DNA of 64,000 nt from Verrucomicrobiales bacterium. GTDB lineage: Bacteria; Verrucomicrobiota; Verrucomicrobiia; Verrucomicrobiales; V1-33. Shown here piece after piece: positions 1-9,203 of the stretch (position 1 is the first letter of the stretch; each line of letters starts with the position of its first letter). The stretch is from the NCBI GenBank assembly GCA_028293125.1, contig JAQGPJ010000041.1:62001-126000 (forward strand), read 5' to 3'. A program made the position numbers and the translations under genes. The notes under the pieces were generated by a model that worked only from the letters and a program-made list of their open reading frames with translations, was not told the origin of the DNA and ran no database searches.

Positions 1-232
1 AGTCTCATAGGGGTAAAAAGCAAAAACCGGTTCCACCGCTCCATGCGGCTCCGGCTCCCCGCACCATGACTGGTGCCGGTGCTTTGTCTAACGCGGAACG
101 GCCCCGCGGATTACGGGGAAGTTTTCAGGTCCCGGCTTTCAGTTTCAATATCCACAAAGCCGCAACCTCCGGCATCAGGAAACAGGTTCAGCCTCCAACT
201 CTGAAAACTGAAGACTGAAAATTTGCTTCCTC

Positions 233-925
233 CTACTGGACCGTGATATTAAGCCTCACAAAGCGCGGCAGTCCGGCACTGATGGCCGGCGTGACCAGCA
301 GCTTGACCCGCTCGTAAACGGGACTGACCGTCACCGGGTTGCCCAGCGCCGCGAAGGCGGCGGCACCCCAGGTTTGCAGATCAGCCGTTTCCTGCACGGT
401 CTGAACGCCGCTGTTTTTACGGCGGATGTACTCCACCGTGATGAACCGGGCACCTCCCAGCGTCTCCTCCCGGATCAGTGGCAGGCCGCTGTTGCCGGCC
501 CCCGCCGCGAGCACCGGCGTGCCTGAGGCCAGGGGATCAAGGTTGAACATGAATTCCAGCAGATTGGTGACGCCATCCCCGTCCGGATCCGCGGCGGGTG
601 CTGCCGGGGGATCAGTGGTGCCGCCAAAAATGGCGGTCTGCCAGGCGGCAAAGGCCACCTGGCCCTCTCCGGTGCCGGTGCTCCCACCTGCAGCCAGCTG
701 GGCCGTGAAGCCGGACAGCAGCGTGTATTTCGGGCTGGAGGCGGTCCCGGCCAGGGAGGACAGAGTGGCGGTCTGGGAATAAACCGTGCCGCCGGACACT
801 GCGGTGCCGCCGGAGTTCAGCGATTCCGCCTGGATTTGATAGGGGCCTCCCTGCCGCACCTGGGCGGAAAGCAGCGGCGCGGCGGCCAGCATCAGTGCGG
901 CGGCGGGAAAAAACACGCGGATCAT
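233..925 (-). CDS. Secreted hypothetical protein with a DPDGDG calcium-binding-like motif
   Basis: Encodes about 230 residues. The ATG at 925 is chosen because it begins a clear signal peptide (MIRVFFPAAALMLAAAPLLSA) and overlaps the stop of the upstream gene by four bases (ATGA), indicating translational coupling; an upstream in-frame extension to 1030 lacks a leader. Midway there is a PDGDGVTNLLEF stretch, the thrombospondin type 3-like motif common in secreted PVC proteins, followed by a region resembling the C-terminal domain of many Verrucomicrobial exported proteins (VQETADLQTW). No enzyme motif is visible. It is probably an extracellular or periplasmic partner of the larger propeller protein encoded just upstream. 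Function unknown. Confidence 0.75.
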   Translation of the reverse strand: MIRVFFPAAALMLAAAPLLSAQVRQGGPYQIQAESLNSGGTAVSGGTVYSQTATLSSLAGTASSPKYTLLSGFTAQLAAGGSTGTGEGQVAFAAWQTAIFGGTTDPPAAPAADPDGDGVTNLLEFMFNLDPLASGTPVLAAGAGNSGLPLIREETLGGARFITVEYIRRKNSGVQTVQETADLQTWGAAAFAALGNPVTVSPVYERVKLLVTPAISAGLPRFVRLNITVQ

Positions 926-2664
926 GGGCGCTGATAGAGGTAGAGGGTCTGGCCGGGCCGATAGCGGCCACCGGTGTTCAATTCGGAGCCGGAAGTGCCG
1001 CCCCAGATAATCATTTCGGAGCCGCTCCACACGGCATTCTGCATGGCGCGGGCCGCGGGCACTCCTGTCAGGCCGGCAGCGGTCCAGCTGTTGGCTCCGG
1101 GACTGTAACGGCCTCCGGTGCTGGTGTAAACCGCCGGGTTGTAGGGGCTGGTGTAACCGCCCCAGACAATCATCTCATTGCCTGACCAGACCGCGGTGTG
1201 CCTCATCCGCGCCGGCACCGCATCGCTGACGCTCATGGCGGTCCAGGTATTGCCGGCAGCATTGTAGCGTGATCCGCTGTTGAAAAGAATGAACTCCGCT
1301 CCCGTGGGCCCGGCGGGATCCTTGGATTGCCCGCCCCAGACCATCATTTCCGAGCCTGTCCACACGGCGGTGTGAAAGAAACGGGGATTGGTGTTGGAAG
1401 CGGCCATGCCCGTCCAGATGTTGGTCGCCGGATTGTACCGGGCACCGTCCGCATAGGCCGTCTGGCCGCTGAGCGCCGTGGTGTTGACGCCGCCCCAGAC
1501 AATCATTTCCGCGCCGGACCAGACAGCGGTGTGCAGCTGCCGGGCCGAGGGCGCGGAGACTTTGGAAATCGTAGCCCAAATGCCCGTCTCCGGATAGAAG
1601 GCGGCTCCATCACCCAGCGCGGCGGTCCCATCAACCCCCCCCCAGACGATCATAGCATTGCCGGTCCACACAGCGGAGGCCCGGTAACGGGCCGAAGGCG
1701 CGTTGGCGGTTCCCACAGTGCTCCAAGTATCAGTCGTTGGATTGTAGCGTCCGCCCGTATTTTGGTAGGCCAAATCGGTGACCCCGCCCCAAACGATCAT
1801 TTCCGTGCCGGTCCAGACCGCCAAAGCGTCATTCCGGGGAGCCGGCTGGTTGACGGTGTTCATGGCTTTCCATGTGTTGGTCGTTGGATTGTAGCGCCAG
1901 CCCCCCCCGCTGTCGCCCCAGACCATCATTTCCGTGCCCGTCCAGACGGCGGTGGCGCGATCGCGCGCGGCACCCCCGGTGATGGCCGTCCAGCTGTCCC
2001 CTGCATTGATGTTCCCCACACTGGTATAACCGGCATTGATAAGGGAGGCCGAATTTGAATCCTTGGAAATCAGCGTCGTGCCGCTGGGCAGGGCGTTGAA
2101 TCCCGCCTCATTGAGACTAGTCACCACGGCTTGAGGGGCCAGTGCCGTGGCCGTCACCGCGCCGGCGGCGATTTTGGAGGAGGTCACCGCCCCGTCCGCC
2201 AGTTTGGCGGAGGTCAGGGAGCCATCCGGCACCGTCTCCGCCATCAGGGCATAGCCCACTGCGGCCACCCGCTGGTCAGGCGACATCCGCTGCCAGCCGT
2301 TGGTCCCGTCATTGAACCACACCCGCAGACGCATTTCACCGTTTTTGAAAACCCCCGCCGGCAGCGCAGCCATATTCGGGAGGGTCGCGTCCCCCAGCAG
2401 CACGGTGTAAAGCCCGGCCTGAACGGGAACCGCCACGGCGGTGACCGGTTCGGTGCCGTTGACGGTCACGCCGTCATTGCTCCAGTAGCTTTGAGAGCCA
2501 GCAGCATTGACGAGCGCGAACTTGAACTGGCCGGCACCGTTGAAGTCGTTGCCGTTCACTTTGATTTTTCCTTGATAACTCAGGGTCTGCGGCACCTGCG
2601 CATAAGCGCGGGGAACAGTGGCGGCCATTAGGGCCATAACGGGAAACAGGGGTGGAATTCGCAT
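922..2664 (-). CDS. Secreted kelch-like repeat protein
   Basis: About 580 residues. The ATG at 2664 starts a signal peptide (MRIPPLFPVMALMAATVPRA); a longer reading to 2727 adds a non-leader-like stretch. After an N-terminal region of about 240 residues (LSYQGKIKVNG, typical of tail- or adhesin-like exported proteins) come at least seven tandem repeats of about 50 residues built around an AVWTGTEMIVWGG core, each followed by GGRYNP-type text. This is the pattern of a kelch/galactose-oxidase-type beta-propeller. No copper ligands or catalytic residues can be named, so a binding or structural surface role is more likely than an enzyme. It forms an operon with the gene overlapping its 3' end. 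Confidence 0.75.
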   Translation of the reverse strand: MRIPPLFPVMALMAATVPRAYAQVPQTLSYQGKIKVNGNDFNGAGQFKFALVNAAGSQSYWSNDGVTVNGTEPVTAVAVPVQAGLYTVLLGDATLPNMAALPAGVFKNGEMRLRVWFNDGTNGWQRMSPDQRVAAVGYALMAETVPDGSLTSAKLADGAVTSSKIAAGAVTATALAPQAVVTSLNEAGFNALPSGTTLISKDSNSASLINAGYTSVGNINAGDSWTAITGGAARDRATAVWTGTEMMVWGDSGGGWRYNPTTNTWKAMNTVNQPAPRNDALAVWTGTEMIVWGGVTDLAYQNTGGRYNPTTDTWSTVGTANAPSARYRASAVWTGNAMIVWGGVDGTAALGDGAAFYPETGIWATISKVSAPSARQLHTAVWSGAEMIVWGGVNTTALSGQTAYADGARYNPATNIWTGMAASNTNPRFFHTAVWTGSEMMVWGGQSKDPAGPTGAEFILFNSGSRYNAAGNTWTAMSVSDAVPARMRHTAVWSGNEMIVWGGYTSPYNPAVYTSTGGRYSPGANSWTAAGLTGVPAARAMQNAVWSGSEMIIWGGTSGSELNTGGRYRPGQTLYLYQRP

Positions 2665-2960
2665 GGATGGAAAAGGAGGAAAGCCGCCCCGCGCTGCTGC
2701 CGGCGGGGAAAGGCTGTGGACATACACGCACGGTAATGAGGAATCCGTGAATGCGGGACCTATTATGCGTCCACAGCACCCGTAATGTCAACTTGGCCCT
2801 TTTGTCGTTCAGTTTACCCGCCGCTGGCTAAGCATGCAAGGACTCCATGGACAGGAAAAAGCAAACTCCGATCCATATCCGGCCATGACCAGGCCCACTG
2901 ATTCCAAAACCAGTTCCTCCAGCCTGTCATCCCCGCAGGGCCGGCGCTCTGATGAAAGTT

Positions 2961-3640
2961 TCAAGCTGGTGCCCACACTTTGTCAGGATCTGTTGGAAGT
3001 GTCTGATTTTCAATGAGATCTGGCGGGATGTGGCCGGCCCTGCCATCACTGGTTTTGGGGGTGAGGCGTTTGGGCTGAAGGGTTTTGAGACCGCGCTCCC
3101 CCATGATCCGGCGGAGCCGTTCGGGAGCGCGGGTGAGGCCCATGGCGTCCAGTTCCGCGCCGCTCCGGCGGCAGCCGCAGCGGCCACGGTGGGCTTTGAA
3201 GATCTTTTCGATGACTTCGCCGGTCTCCCCGCCGCAGCGCTGTGGGGGGGTGGGCTCCGCGGCGTGATAAATAGCTGCGGCGCGGCACTTGCAAAACGGC
3301 GCAGATGATCCGGACGGAGGGGCCGTTGTCCCTGCGGATGCTCCCGGTCATTTCACGGAGCCGGCCTGGGCTCCGGTCCCAAGGATAACCGCGGTCTTTT
3401 TTAAAATGTCATTCTCCACCTGAAGACGGGCGTGTTCCAAGCGCAGGAGCCGCAGCCCGTCCGCCTCCGAGCGCCTGCCGGAGGCGGACGCTCCTGCGCA
3501 CTCCCGGGCCCCGGCCCGCCAGCTGCAGAGAAGACTGGCACCGATGCGGAGCTCCCCGGCCAGGTGCTGAACGGGCTTTCCGGTGGCCAGCAGCTCCACG
3601 GCCCGGGGTTTGAATTCGGGGTGCAGCGTTTGTTCTGCTT
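2961..3640 (-). pseudogene. IS3-family transposase remnant (orfA plus truncated, frameshifted orfB)
   Basis: Reading right to left, an OrfA-like frame (about 3640-3348) carries an HPEFKPRAVELL start and a leucine-rich tail (RLEHARLQVENDILKKTAVI), as in IS3 OrfA. It overlaps a second frame at 3351 by four bases. That frame begins like OrfB (VRIICAVLQVPRRSYL) but leaves frame in a run of seven G at 3244-3250; the neighbouring frame continues with the HTH_21-like region (EVIEKIFKAHRGRCG) and stops at 2961, just before the DDE integrase core. No ATG start for OrfA and no terminal repeats are seen. A dead fragment. Confidence 0.75.
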
Positions 3641-4005
3641 TATGGTTTATTCCGGAGGTTCCTGGTCCAGAAATCCACCGGGCCTCATTTCAAAAATGCG
3701 GCACTTCAGGAACAACTCCTTCATAGTTGACCGGTGGGAAGGAAATTTTCCCGAGACGGGTATTTATTAAAATTTAAATAAATAGTTTAACAATTATGCC
3801 TCCCGTGTCTAAATAATCCATTTGGCAAATAGATTAAAATGATGATTAAATTCTGCCACTGCTCAAGCAAAGCCCAATTACGCAGAAAATCATATTCATG
3901 GATTTATAATGAAAATACAATGAATTTGTTAGATTCTTCAATCAAGTTCAGAATATCCTTCAATTTCCTGTCTCAATCTGCTTGGTTGGCAGGGTGTATG
4001 AATTA
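3641..4005. other. AT-rich intergenic stretch, no gene seen
   Basis: Base composition drops sharply between about 3760 and 3980, with many runs of A and T, between the transposase remnant and the broken sigma factor. No open frame, tRNA or clear terminator is visible. It may hold a promoter or the lost end of the insertion element. Confidence 0.4.
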
Positions 4006-4452
4006 ATGGAGACAGAGAGTGATTCTGATCTGCTGCTGCAAGGTTTCATCCGCGACGGAAACAGCAGGGCTTTCGAGGAGCTGGTCGGAGGGCACGCCCC
4101 GCACCATCGGGGCCTGGCGCTGCGCTGCACCGGAGATCCGGCGGAGACCAACGAGGTCACTCAAGCGGTCTTCACCCTGTTGGCGCGCAAGGCCTCTTCC
4201 CTGAAGGACTGCCATCTGTCCGGCTGGATGCACAATGCCGCTTTCCCCGAGGTGCGGAAATCCAAGTGCTACTGGAAGGCGCTCCGGAAACTGAACACCC
4301 AAGTCAACCTGATGCATCCTCCGCCTTCCCGGGATTCAGAGGATTCCTCCGGGGCGGAAAGGGCCCGGCTGCTGAACCCTTCCCCACAGGTGGGGCTCTT
4401 CCCCGGCTGGCCAGGTTTTTCCTCAAAAGGAGGACCGCCGGATCGGTGTTAG
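4006..4452 (+). pseudogene. Truncated ECF sigma factor (region 2 only)
   Basis: The first 70 or so residues match region 2 of the ECF sigma factors abundant in Verrucomicrobia: SDSDLLLQGFIRDGN, AFEELVGGHAPHHRGLALR, NEVTQAVFTLLARKA and LSGWMHNAA are all in the expected order. After about residue 95 the similarity ends, and the remaining 50 residues are proline- and glycine-rich with no region 4 helix-turn-helix for the -35 element. The protein therefore could not work as a complete sigma factor. The ATG at 4006 is preferred over an upstream TTG. It sits 34 bases before a large secreted-protein gene and next to an IS remnant, so decay after insertion or recombination is likely. Confidence 0.65.
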
Positions 4453-4486
4453 GATTTTTACACCCAAACAACAAAACCCCCAAACA

Positions 4487-7261
4487 ATGAAACCTGCACT
4501 CCTCCTGATTCCGGTGGCCGCGTCCGCCGTTTTTGCCGCTGATCTCATTACTCCGGGCGATCCGGCACTGGCCATCGATCGCGACCTTATCGCGGTCATC
4601 AACAGTGATTACCCCTCAAACGACAGCGCCGCGAGCGCCATCGACCGGCGCACGGACACCAAATACGCCAACACCGGCGGTCTCAATTCCGGAATCATCA
4701 TCACCCCTGCGGCGGGATCCTCCACAGTGCGCAGCTTTGTCATCACCACGGCGTCGGATGTGCCGGACCGCGATCCCGCGTCATGGGAGCTTTACGGCAC
4801 CAACGACGTCGTCTCCAGCACGGACAACAGCCGGGGGGATGCCGAAAACTGGACCCTCATCGAAAGCGGCACCTTGGATCTACCGGCGGCCCGGCTGACC
4901 GCCGGGGCCGCGGTGGCGGTGACGAATGAAACCGCCTATACCTCCTACCGTATCCTCTTCCCCACGCTGCGCAACGCCGCCGCCGGAATTCTGCAGTTCG
5001 CCGAAATCCAGCTTTACAGCACCCCGAACGGGTCCGGGGCTCCAGTTCTGTCCCAGAATGACGCCGCACTGGCCATCAACCTGCCCGCCTTGGACAGCCG
5101 TTCCCCCGACGCGGAGCAGGTGCAGAACGTGTTGGATTCCGATCCCGCGACCAAGTATCTGAACTTCGGAAAGATCAATACCGGGTTCATCGTTACCCCC
5201 GCCGCCGGGGCGACGGTGGCGCAAAGCCTCATCGTGACGACTGCCAACGACGCGGTGGAGCGGGATCCCGCCTCCTGGGTTCTTTACGGCACCAATGACG
5301 ACATCGTCACTGAGGCCCACAGCACCGGGGACGGCGAGAACTGGACGGAGATCGCCCGCGGGGATCTGGCACTTCCCGCAGAAAGGCTGACGCCGGGCCC
5401 TCTGGTGCCCTTTGACAATGTGGGCTCCTGGAAGTCCTACCGCCTCGTGTTCCCCACGCTGAAGAATGCGCCCGCCACCAACTCCATGCAGGTGGCCGAT
5501 GTGCAGCTTTACACTACTGAGGACGGATCCGACGCCGGGATTTTCAGCGCGGACGACGCCATCATTCCCATCCAGAGACCCTACACCCGCAGCGGTTACC
5601 GGACCAACAATGAGAAGCCGCAGAACGTGGTCGATGGCCTGGCGGAAACGAAGTACCTGAACTTCGGAGAGCTGAACAGCGGCATCATCGTCACGCCGAC
5701 GGCGTCCTCGACCGTGAGAAGCCTGGTTATCACCACCGCCAATGACTCCCCGGAGCGCGACCCGTCCTCGTATGCCCTGTACGGCACCAACGATCCCATC
5801 ACCAGCGGGGACAACAGCACCGGCAGCGCCGAAAACTGGACGCTGATCTCCCGGGGCCCGCTCGCGCTGCCGGATGCCCGGAACACCGCAGGGCCCGCGG
5901 TCAGCTTCAGCAACAGCACCGCTTACACCTCCTACCGACTCATCTTCCCGGGCGTGAAGAACAATGTGGCGGCGAACTCCTTGCAGATCGCGGAGGTCCA
6001 GCTCTATCCGCAGCCGGATGGAGCCGGCACCGGCATTCTGGCTCCGACCAACGCCGTCAAAGCCATCAAGGTGCCATCCTCCGTCAGCAATTATCCTCAA
6101 CAGGAAAATCCCGCCAACGTGCTGGATGGGGATCCCAATACCAAATATCTGAACGGGGCCAAGCGCAATACGGGCTTCATCGTCACCCCGGCGGCTGGAG
6201 CCAAGGTGGTTCAAAGCTTCTCCCTCTCCACCGCCAACGACGTGCCGGAGCGGGATCCGGCCTCCTATGCCCTTTATGGAACCAATGATCCGGTGGTGAG
6301 CGGCGATAACAGCGATGGCAGCTTCGAGAACTGGACACTCGTGGCCTCGGGCGGGCTCAGTCTGACAGATGAACGTCTGCATGCCGCTGTGCTGCCGGAT
6401 GAGGCCGTGAGCTTCCCCAACACCACCGCCTATACGTCCTGGCGGCTGGTTTTCCCAACGGTCAAGAATGACACTGTGGCCACTGCCATGCAGGCCGGGG
6501 ACGTGCAGTTCTATACAGGGCAAAACGGGGGCGGCGGCGCTGTTCTGGCCGTGGGCGATGAAATCCGCGCCATCGCCTTCATCAACTCGGCAAGCGGATC
6601 CAATCCCAATGAAACCGTGGACAAGGCAGTGGATAGTGCATTGGACACCAAATACCTCAACACCGGCGGCGTGAACTCCGGTCTCATTGTCACCCCTGCA
6701 GGCGGGTCCTCCGTGGTCACCGGACTCCGCCTCTTCACCGCCAATGACTTTGAGGGCCGCGATCCGGCCGCGTATGAACTCTACGGCACCAATGATCCCA
6801 TCACCAGCGTCAACAACAGCGTGGGCAATGCGGAGAATTGGACACTGATCTCCAGCGGCCCCATCGAACTGCCGGCCGACCGCAACGGCGCGGAAGCGGC
6901 GGTCTCCATCACCAACAGCACGGCCTGGACCTCCTACCGTTTTGTGGTGACAGCCCTGAAGGACAACGCCCAGGGGCTGATGCAGTTCAGCGAGCTCCAG
7001 CTGCCCGGTGAGTTCGGACCGGTGACACCTGCGGATCCCAGCTTTAAAATCACCGGCGTCAGCACCACGGGCAGCCCTATCCAGAATGTGACCCTGACCT
7101 GGGCGTCCGAAGCGGGTGCCTCCTACACGGTTCAAACCTCGACCGCGCTTTCAGGCTGGACAGCCGCCGGCAACCCGGTCACCGCCACCGGCACCTCGAC
7201 CACCGCCACCGTTCCAGTGACTGCCGGTGAGCGCCGGTTCTTCCGGGTAGTGAAAAACTGA
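4487..7261 (+). CDS. Secreted protein with five tandem discoidin-like repeats
   Basis: A 924-residue exported protein with signal peptide MKPALLLIPVAASAVFA. Five consecutive repeats of about 165 residues begin near residues 24, 190, 354, 521 and 690. Each has the order ALAI - DTKYLN - SGIIVTPAAG - TTANDxPERDPASYxLYGTND - GxAENWTLIxxGxLxLPxxR - YTSYRLIFPTLKN - LQIAEVQLY. This pattern resembles the F5/8 type C (discoidin) carbohydrate-binding fold. The last 75 residues (from FKITGVSTT) form the C-terminal domain found on many secreted Verrucomicrobial proteins. No catalytic domain is present, so a multivalent carbohydrate- or surface-binding role is inferred. A strong terminator follows at 7325. 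Confidence 0.85.
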   Translation: MKPALLLIPVAASAVFAADLITPGDPALAIDRDLIAVINSDYPSNDSAASAIDRRTDTKYANTGGLNSGIIITPAAGSSTVRSFVITTASDVPDRDPASWELYGTNDVVSSTDNSRGDAENWTLIESGTLDLPAARLTAGAAVAVTNETAYTSYRILFPTLRNAAAGILQFAEIQLYSTPNGSGAPVLSQNDAALAINLPALDSRSPDAEQVQNVLDSDPATKYLNFGKINTGFIVTPAAGATVAQSLIVTTANDAVERDPASWVLYGTNDDIVTEAHSTGDGENWTEIARGDLALPAERLTPGPLVPFDNVGSWKSYRLVFPTLKNAPATNSMQVADVQLYTTEDGSDAGIFSADDAIIPIQRPYTRSGYRTNNEKPQNVVDGLAETKYLNFGELNSGIIVTPTASSTVRSLVITTANDSPERDPSSYALYGTNDPITSGDNSTGSAENWTLISRGPLALPDARNTAGPAVSFSNSTAYTSYRLIFPGVKNNVAANSLQIAEVQLYPQPDGAGTGILAPTNAVKAIKVPSSVSNYPQQENPANVLDGDPNTKYLNGAKRNTGFIVTPAAGAKVVQSFSLSTANDVPERDPASYALYGTNDPVVSGDNSDGSFENWTLVASGGLSLTDERLHAAVLPDEAVSFPNTTAYTSWRLVFPTVKNDTVATAMQAGDVQFYTGQNGGGGAVLAVGDEIRAIAFINSASGSNPNETVDKAVDSALDTKYLNTGGVNSGLIVTPAGGSSVVTGLRLFTANDFEGRDPAAYELYGTNDPITSVNNSVGNAENWTLISSGPIELPADRNGAEAAVSITNSTAWTSYRFVVTALKDNAQGLMQFSELQLPGEFGPVTPADPSFKITGVSTTGSPIQNVTLTWASEAGASYTVQTSTALSGWTAAGNPVTATGTSTTATVPVTAGERRFFRVVKN

Positions 7262-7324
7262 CCTATTGAAAGCACCGCCCGCTCCGCGGGGCGGGCGGCA
7301 CACCTTGTCCAGTCAATTGAAGCC

Positions 7325-7370
7325 ATCCGGCACCGGAGTGATACAACTCCGGTGCCGGATTTGCTTTTTC
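7325..7370 (+). terminator. Rho-independent terminator
   Basis: A perfect 15-bp stem (7325-7339 with 7346-7360) and a 6-base loop, followed by TTGCTTTTT. It ends transcription of the five-repeat protein gene. A second GC-only hairpin lies just upstream (7275-7282 with 7291-7298) without a T run. Confidence 0.9.
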
Positions 7371-7515
7371 CCCCGCGCATATTGGCGGCAAAACCTGCCG
7401 ATCTCCGTTTTCCTAAAAAGTGAAATAAGGGATTATTTTCTGGTAAAAGAGTTGATTTTTCTGTTGAATGCCGGGGATCCGCCCAGCTGAGTGCCTGCTT
7501 TGCGGACACCTTAAT

Positions 7516-8682
7516 ATGGCGCAGGCCTTTTCCCAGCGACCCCATCCCAAACGGGTGCTTTTCATCACGGATTTTTATCAGGAGGAGGTTCTTCTGGGAG
7601 TGGTGGAGCACGCGCGCGAGGCCGGCTGGGAACTGATCTCCAACATGCGGTTCCACGGCATGTTTCCATCGGAGTCGGAGGCGGATGGCCTGCTGGTGAC
7701 AGCGGTCGGGCCCAGAGTGCGGCAGTGGATGCGGAAATGGAGCAACACGGCGGTGGTGCAGATCGGCGGGCCGGTTTCGGACTGGCCATACCCCTCCGTG
7801 GATGTGGATTATGAGGCTGCGGCCAGACAGGCCGCCCGCCACCTGCTGGAACTGGGTCATGTCCACCACGCCTTTTATTCCCTCATCAACGGTGATGAGG
7901 TGAGGCTGATGAGAGCGGCCTTCCAATCGGAACTGGCGCAGGTGGACCTGTCCGCGCACCATCTTGATTTTCAGGCCCTCCACGGAGCCCGCGTCCTGGA
8001 GGTGCCGCGGGAGGAGCGGCTGCGCTGGCTGGCGCAGGAACTGGGCACTCTCAAAAAGCCACTGGCGGTGATGGGAGACGATGACCGCCGTGCGCTGGAG
8101 CTGATGGCAGCCTGTGAAATGGCCGGTCTGCGGGTGCCGGAGGATGTGGCCATTGTGGGCTGCGAGAACCGGAACATTGAGGCTCTGATGGCTCCGGTGC
8201 CTCTTTCCTCCGTGGACACCAACTGGCGCCGGGCCGGTCGGGAGGCGGCAGTGCTGCTGGACCGGCTGATGCACGGGGAAAAGGTGGATCCGCCGCGCCT
8301 GCTGGTACCGCCGCGCGGGGTGATGGCCCGGGCCTCCACCGCAACGTTTGTGACCGATTCCAAGGGCATCACCCGGGCGCTGCTCCACATCCGGGAGAAT
8401 TTCCCCCAGCCCATCCGGCTCACCGGGCTGGCACGCACCGCCGGCATGGGCGAGCGCCAGTTCCGGGATGAATTCAAACGGCTGGTGGGCCGGGGGCCCA
8501 GGGCGGAGATCCACCGCGCCCGTCTGGCCTGCGCCGCGCGCCTGCTGCGGGACACGGATTTGAAGCTGGATGCCATCGCCGTTGAAAGCGGGCTCGGAAC
8601 CGCGCGTAAACTGTGCGAGGTCTTTGCGGAGACCCACGAGATGACCCCCACCGCATGGCGGCACCAGGCACGGCAGTCCTGA
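7516..8682 (+). CDS. XylR-type AraC/LacI hybrid transcriptional regulator
   Basis: About 388 residues from the ATG at 7516 (MAQAFSQRPHPKRVLF); an ATG 48 bases upstream adds 16 residues and cannot be excluded. Residues 12-280 resemble the periplasmic-binding-protein/LacI sugar-sensing fold, with an FITDFYQEEVLLGVVEHAR start, GLLVTAVGP, and DDRRALELMAACEMAG followed by VPEDVAIVGCEN. The last 105 residues are an AraC-type double helix-turn-helix (IRLTGLARTAGMGERQFRDEF, then LDAIAVESG). This architecture is that of XylR, which senses xylose and activates xyl genes. A xylose isomerase gene lies 15 kb away, not adjacent, so the effector and targets are inferred and another sugar is possible. Confidence 0.8.
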   Translation: MAQAFSQRPHPKRVLFITDFYQEEVLLGVVEHAREAGWELISNMRFHGMFPSESEADGLLVTAVGPRVRQWMRKWSNTAVVQIGGPVSDWPYPSVDVDYEAAARQAARHLLELGHVHHAFYSLINGDEVRLMRAAFQSELAQVDLSAHHLDFQALHGARVLEVPREERLRWLAQELGTLKKPLAVMGDDDRRALELMAACEMAGLRVPEDVAIVGCENRNIEALMAPVPLSSVDTNWRRAGREAAVLLDRLMHGEKVDPPRLLVPPRGVMARASTATFVTDSKGITRALLHIRENFPQPIRLTGLARTAGMGERQFRDEFKRLVGRGPRAEIHRARLACAARLLRDTDLKLDAIAVESGLGTARKLCEVFAETHEMTPTAWRHQARQS

Positions 8683-9203
8683 AAAACAGGCAACTGTCGG
8701 GCACGGGTGGTTTTTTCTGTCAAAAGCGGGAATTTTTTGGGGATAAACAGGGAAGCATGTACGCTTTGGATGGGCCGGAGTATGCTTCAGAGTAGGCGCG
8801 TGGCCCCACTGGTCAAACCCCTGGCAGGAGGTAATTCCGCCGCTGGTGTGTACACTTTTCCGGGCCAGGGAGGGAGCGTTCCCCTCTTCCCTCCTGAAGC
8901 CCGGATCTTTCAAACTTTCCCCCATCCCGGGGGATCAGCCGATACCCGTCAGTGCGCCGGATACGGAGGGCCAGTCTCACCGCAGCCGGCGCGGGGCAAC
9001 TCCTCCCGGAAAACACACACCACCAACACCATAGGGGACAATGCCGCAGGCGCGCGTTTCAGGTGCAACCCCTCCCTGAAACCGCGCCCGCCAAGCATGG
9101 AGCATGCAGTGCCACGGTTTGTGTGAACTCAGCCTGCCGGATACGGAGCGGGCCCATTCGCGGAATCCCTTGCGGGGCGGCCGCGACGGCGGTATCCCGG
9201 CGG
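8683..9203. other. 520-bp intergenic stretch, no gene seen
   Basis: No frame with coding character, RNA gene or strong hairpin is visible. A short T-rich stretch after the regulator stop (about 8708-8720) could be a weak terminator. The promoter of the downstream permease gene should lie here, but no clear -35/-10 pair stands out. Confidence 0.3.

Noticed and set aside
4880-7135. Long minus-strand open frame opposite the five-repeat protein
   Set aside because: It mirrors the repeats of the plus-strand gene, has low-complexity G/H/R-rich text and no start context; an antisense shadow of GC-rich codons.
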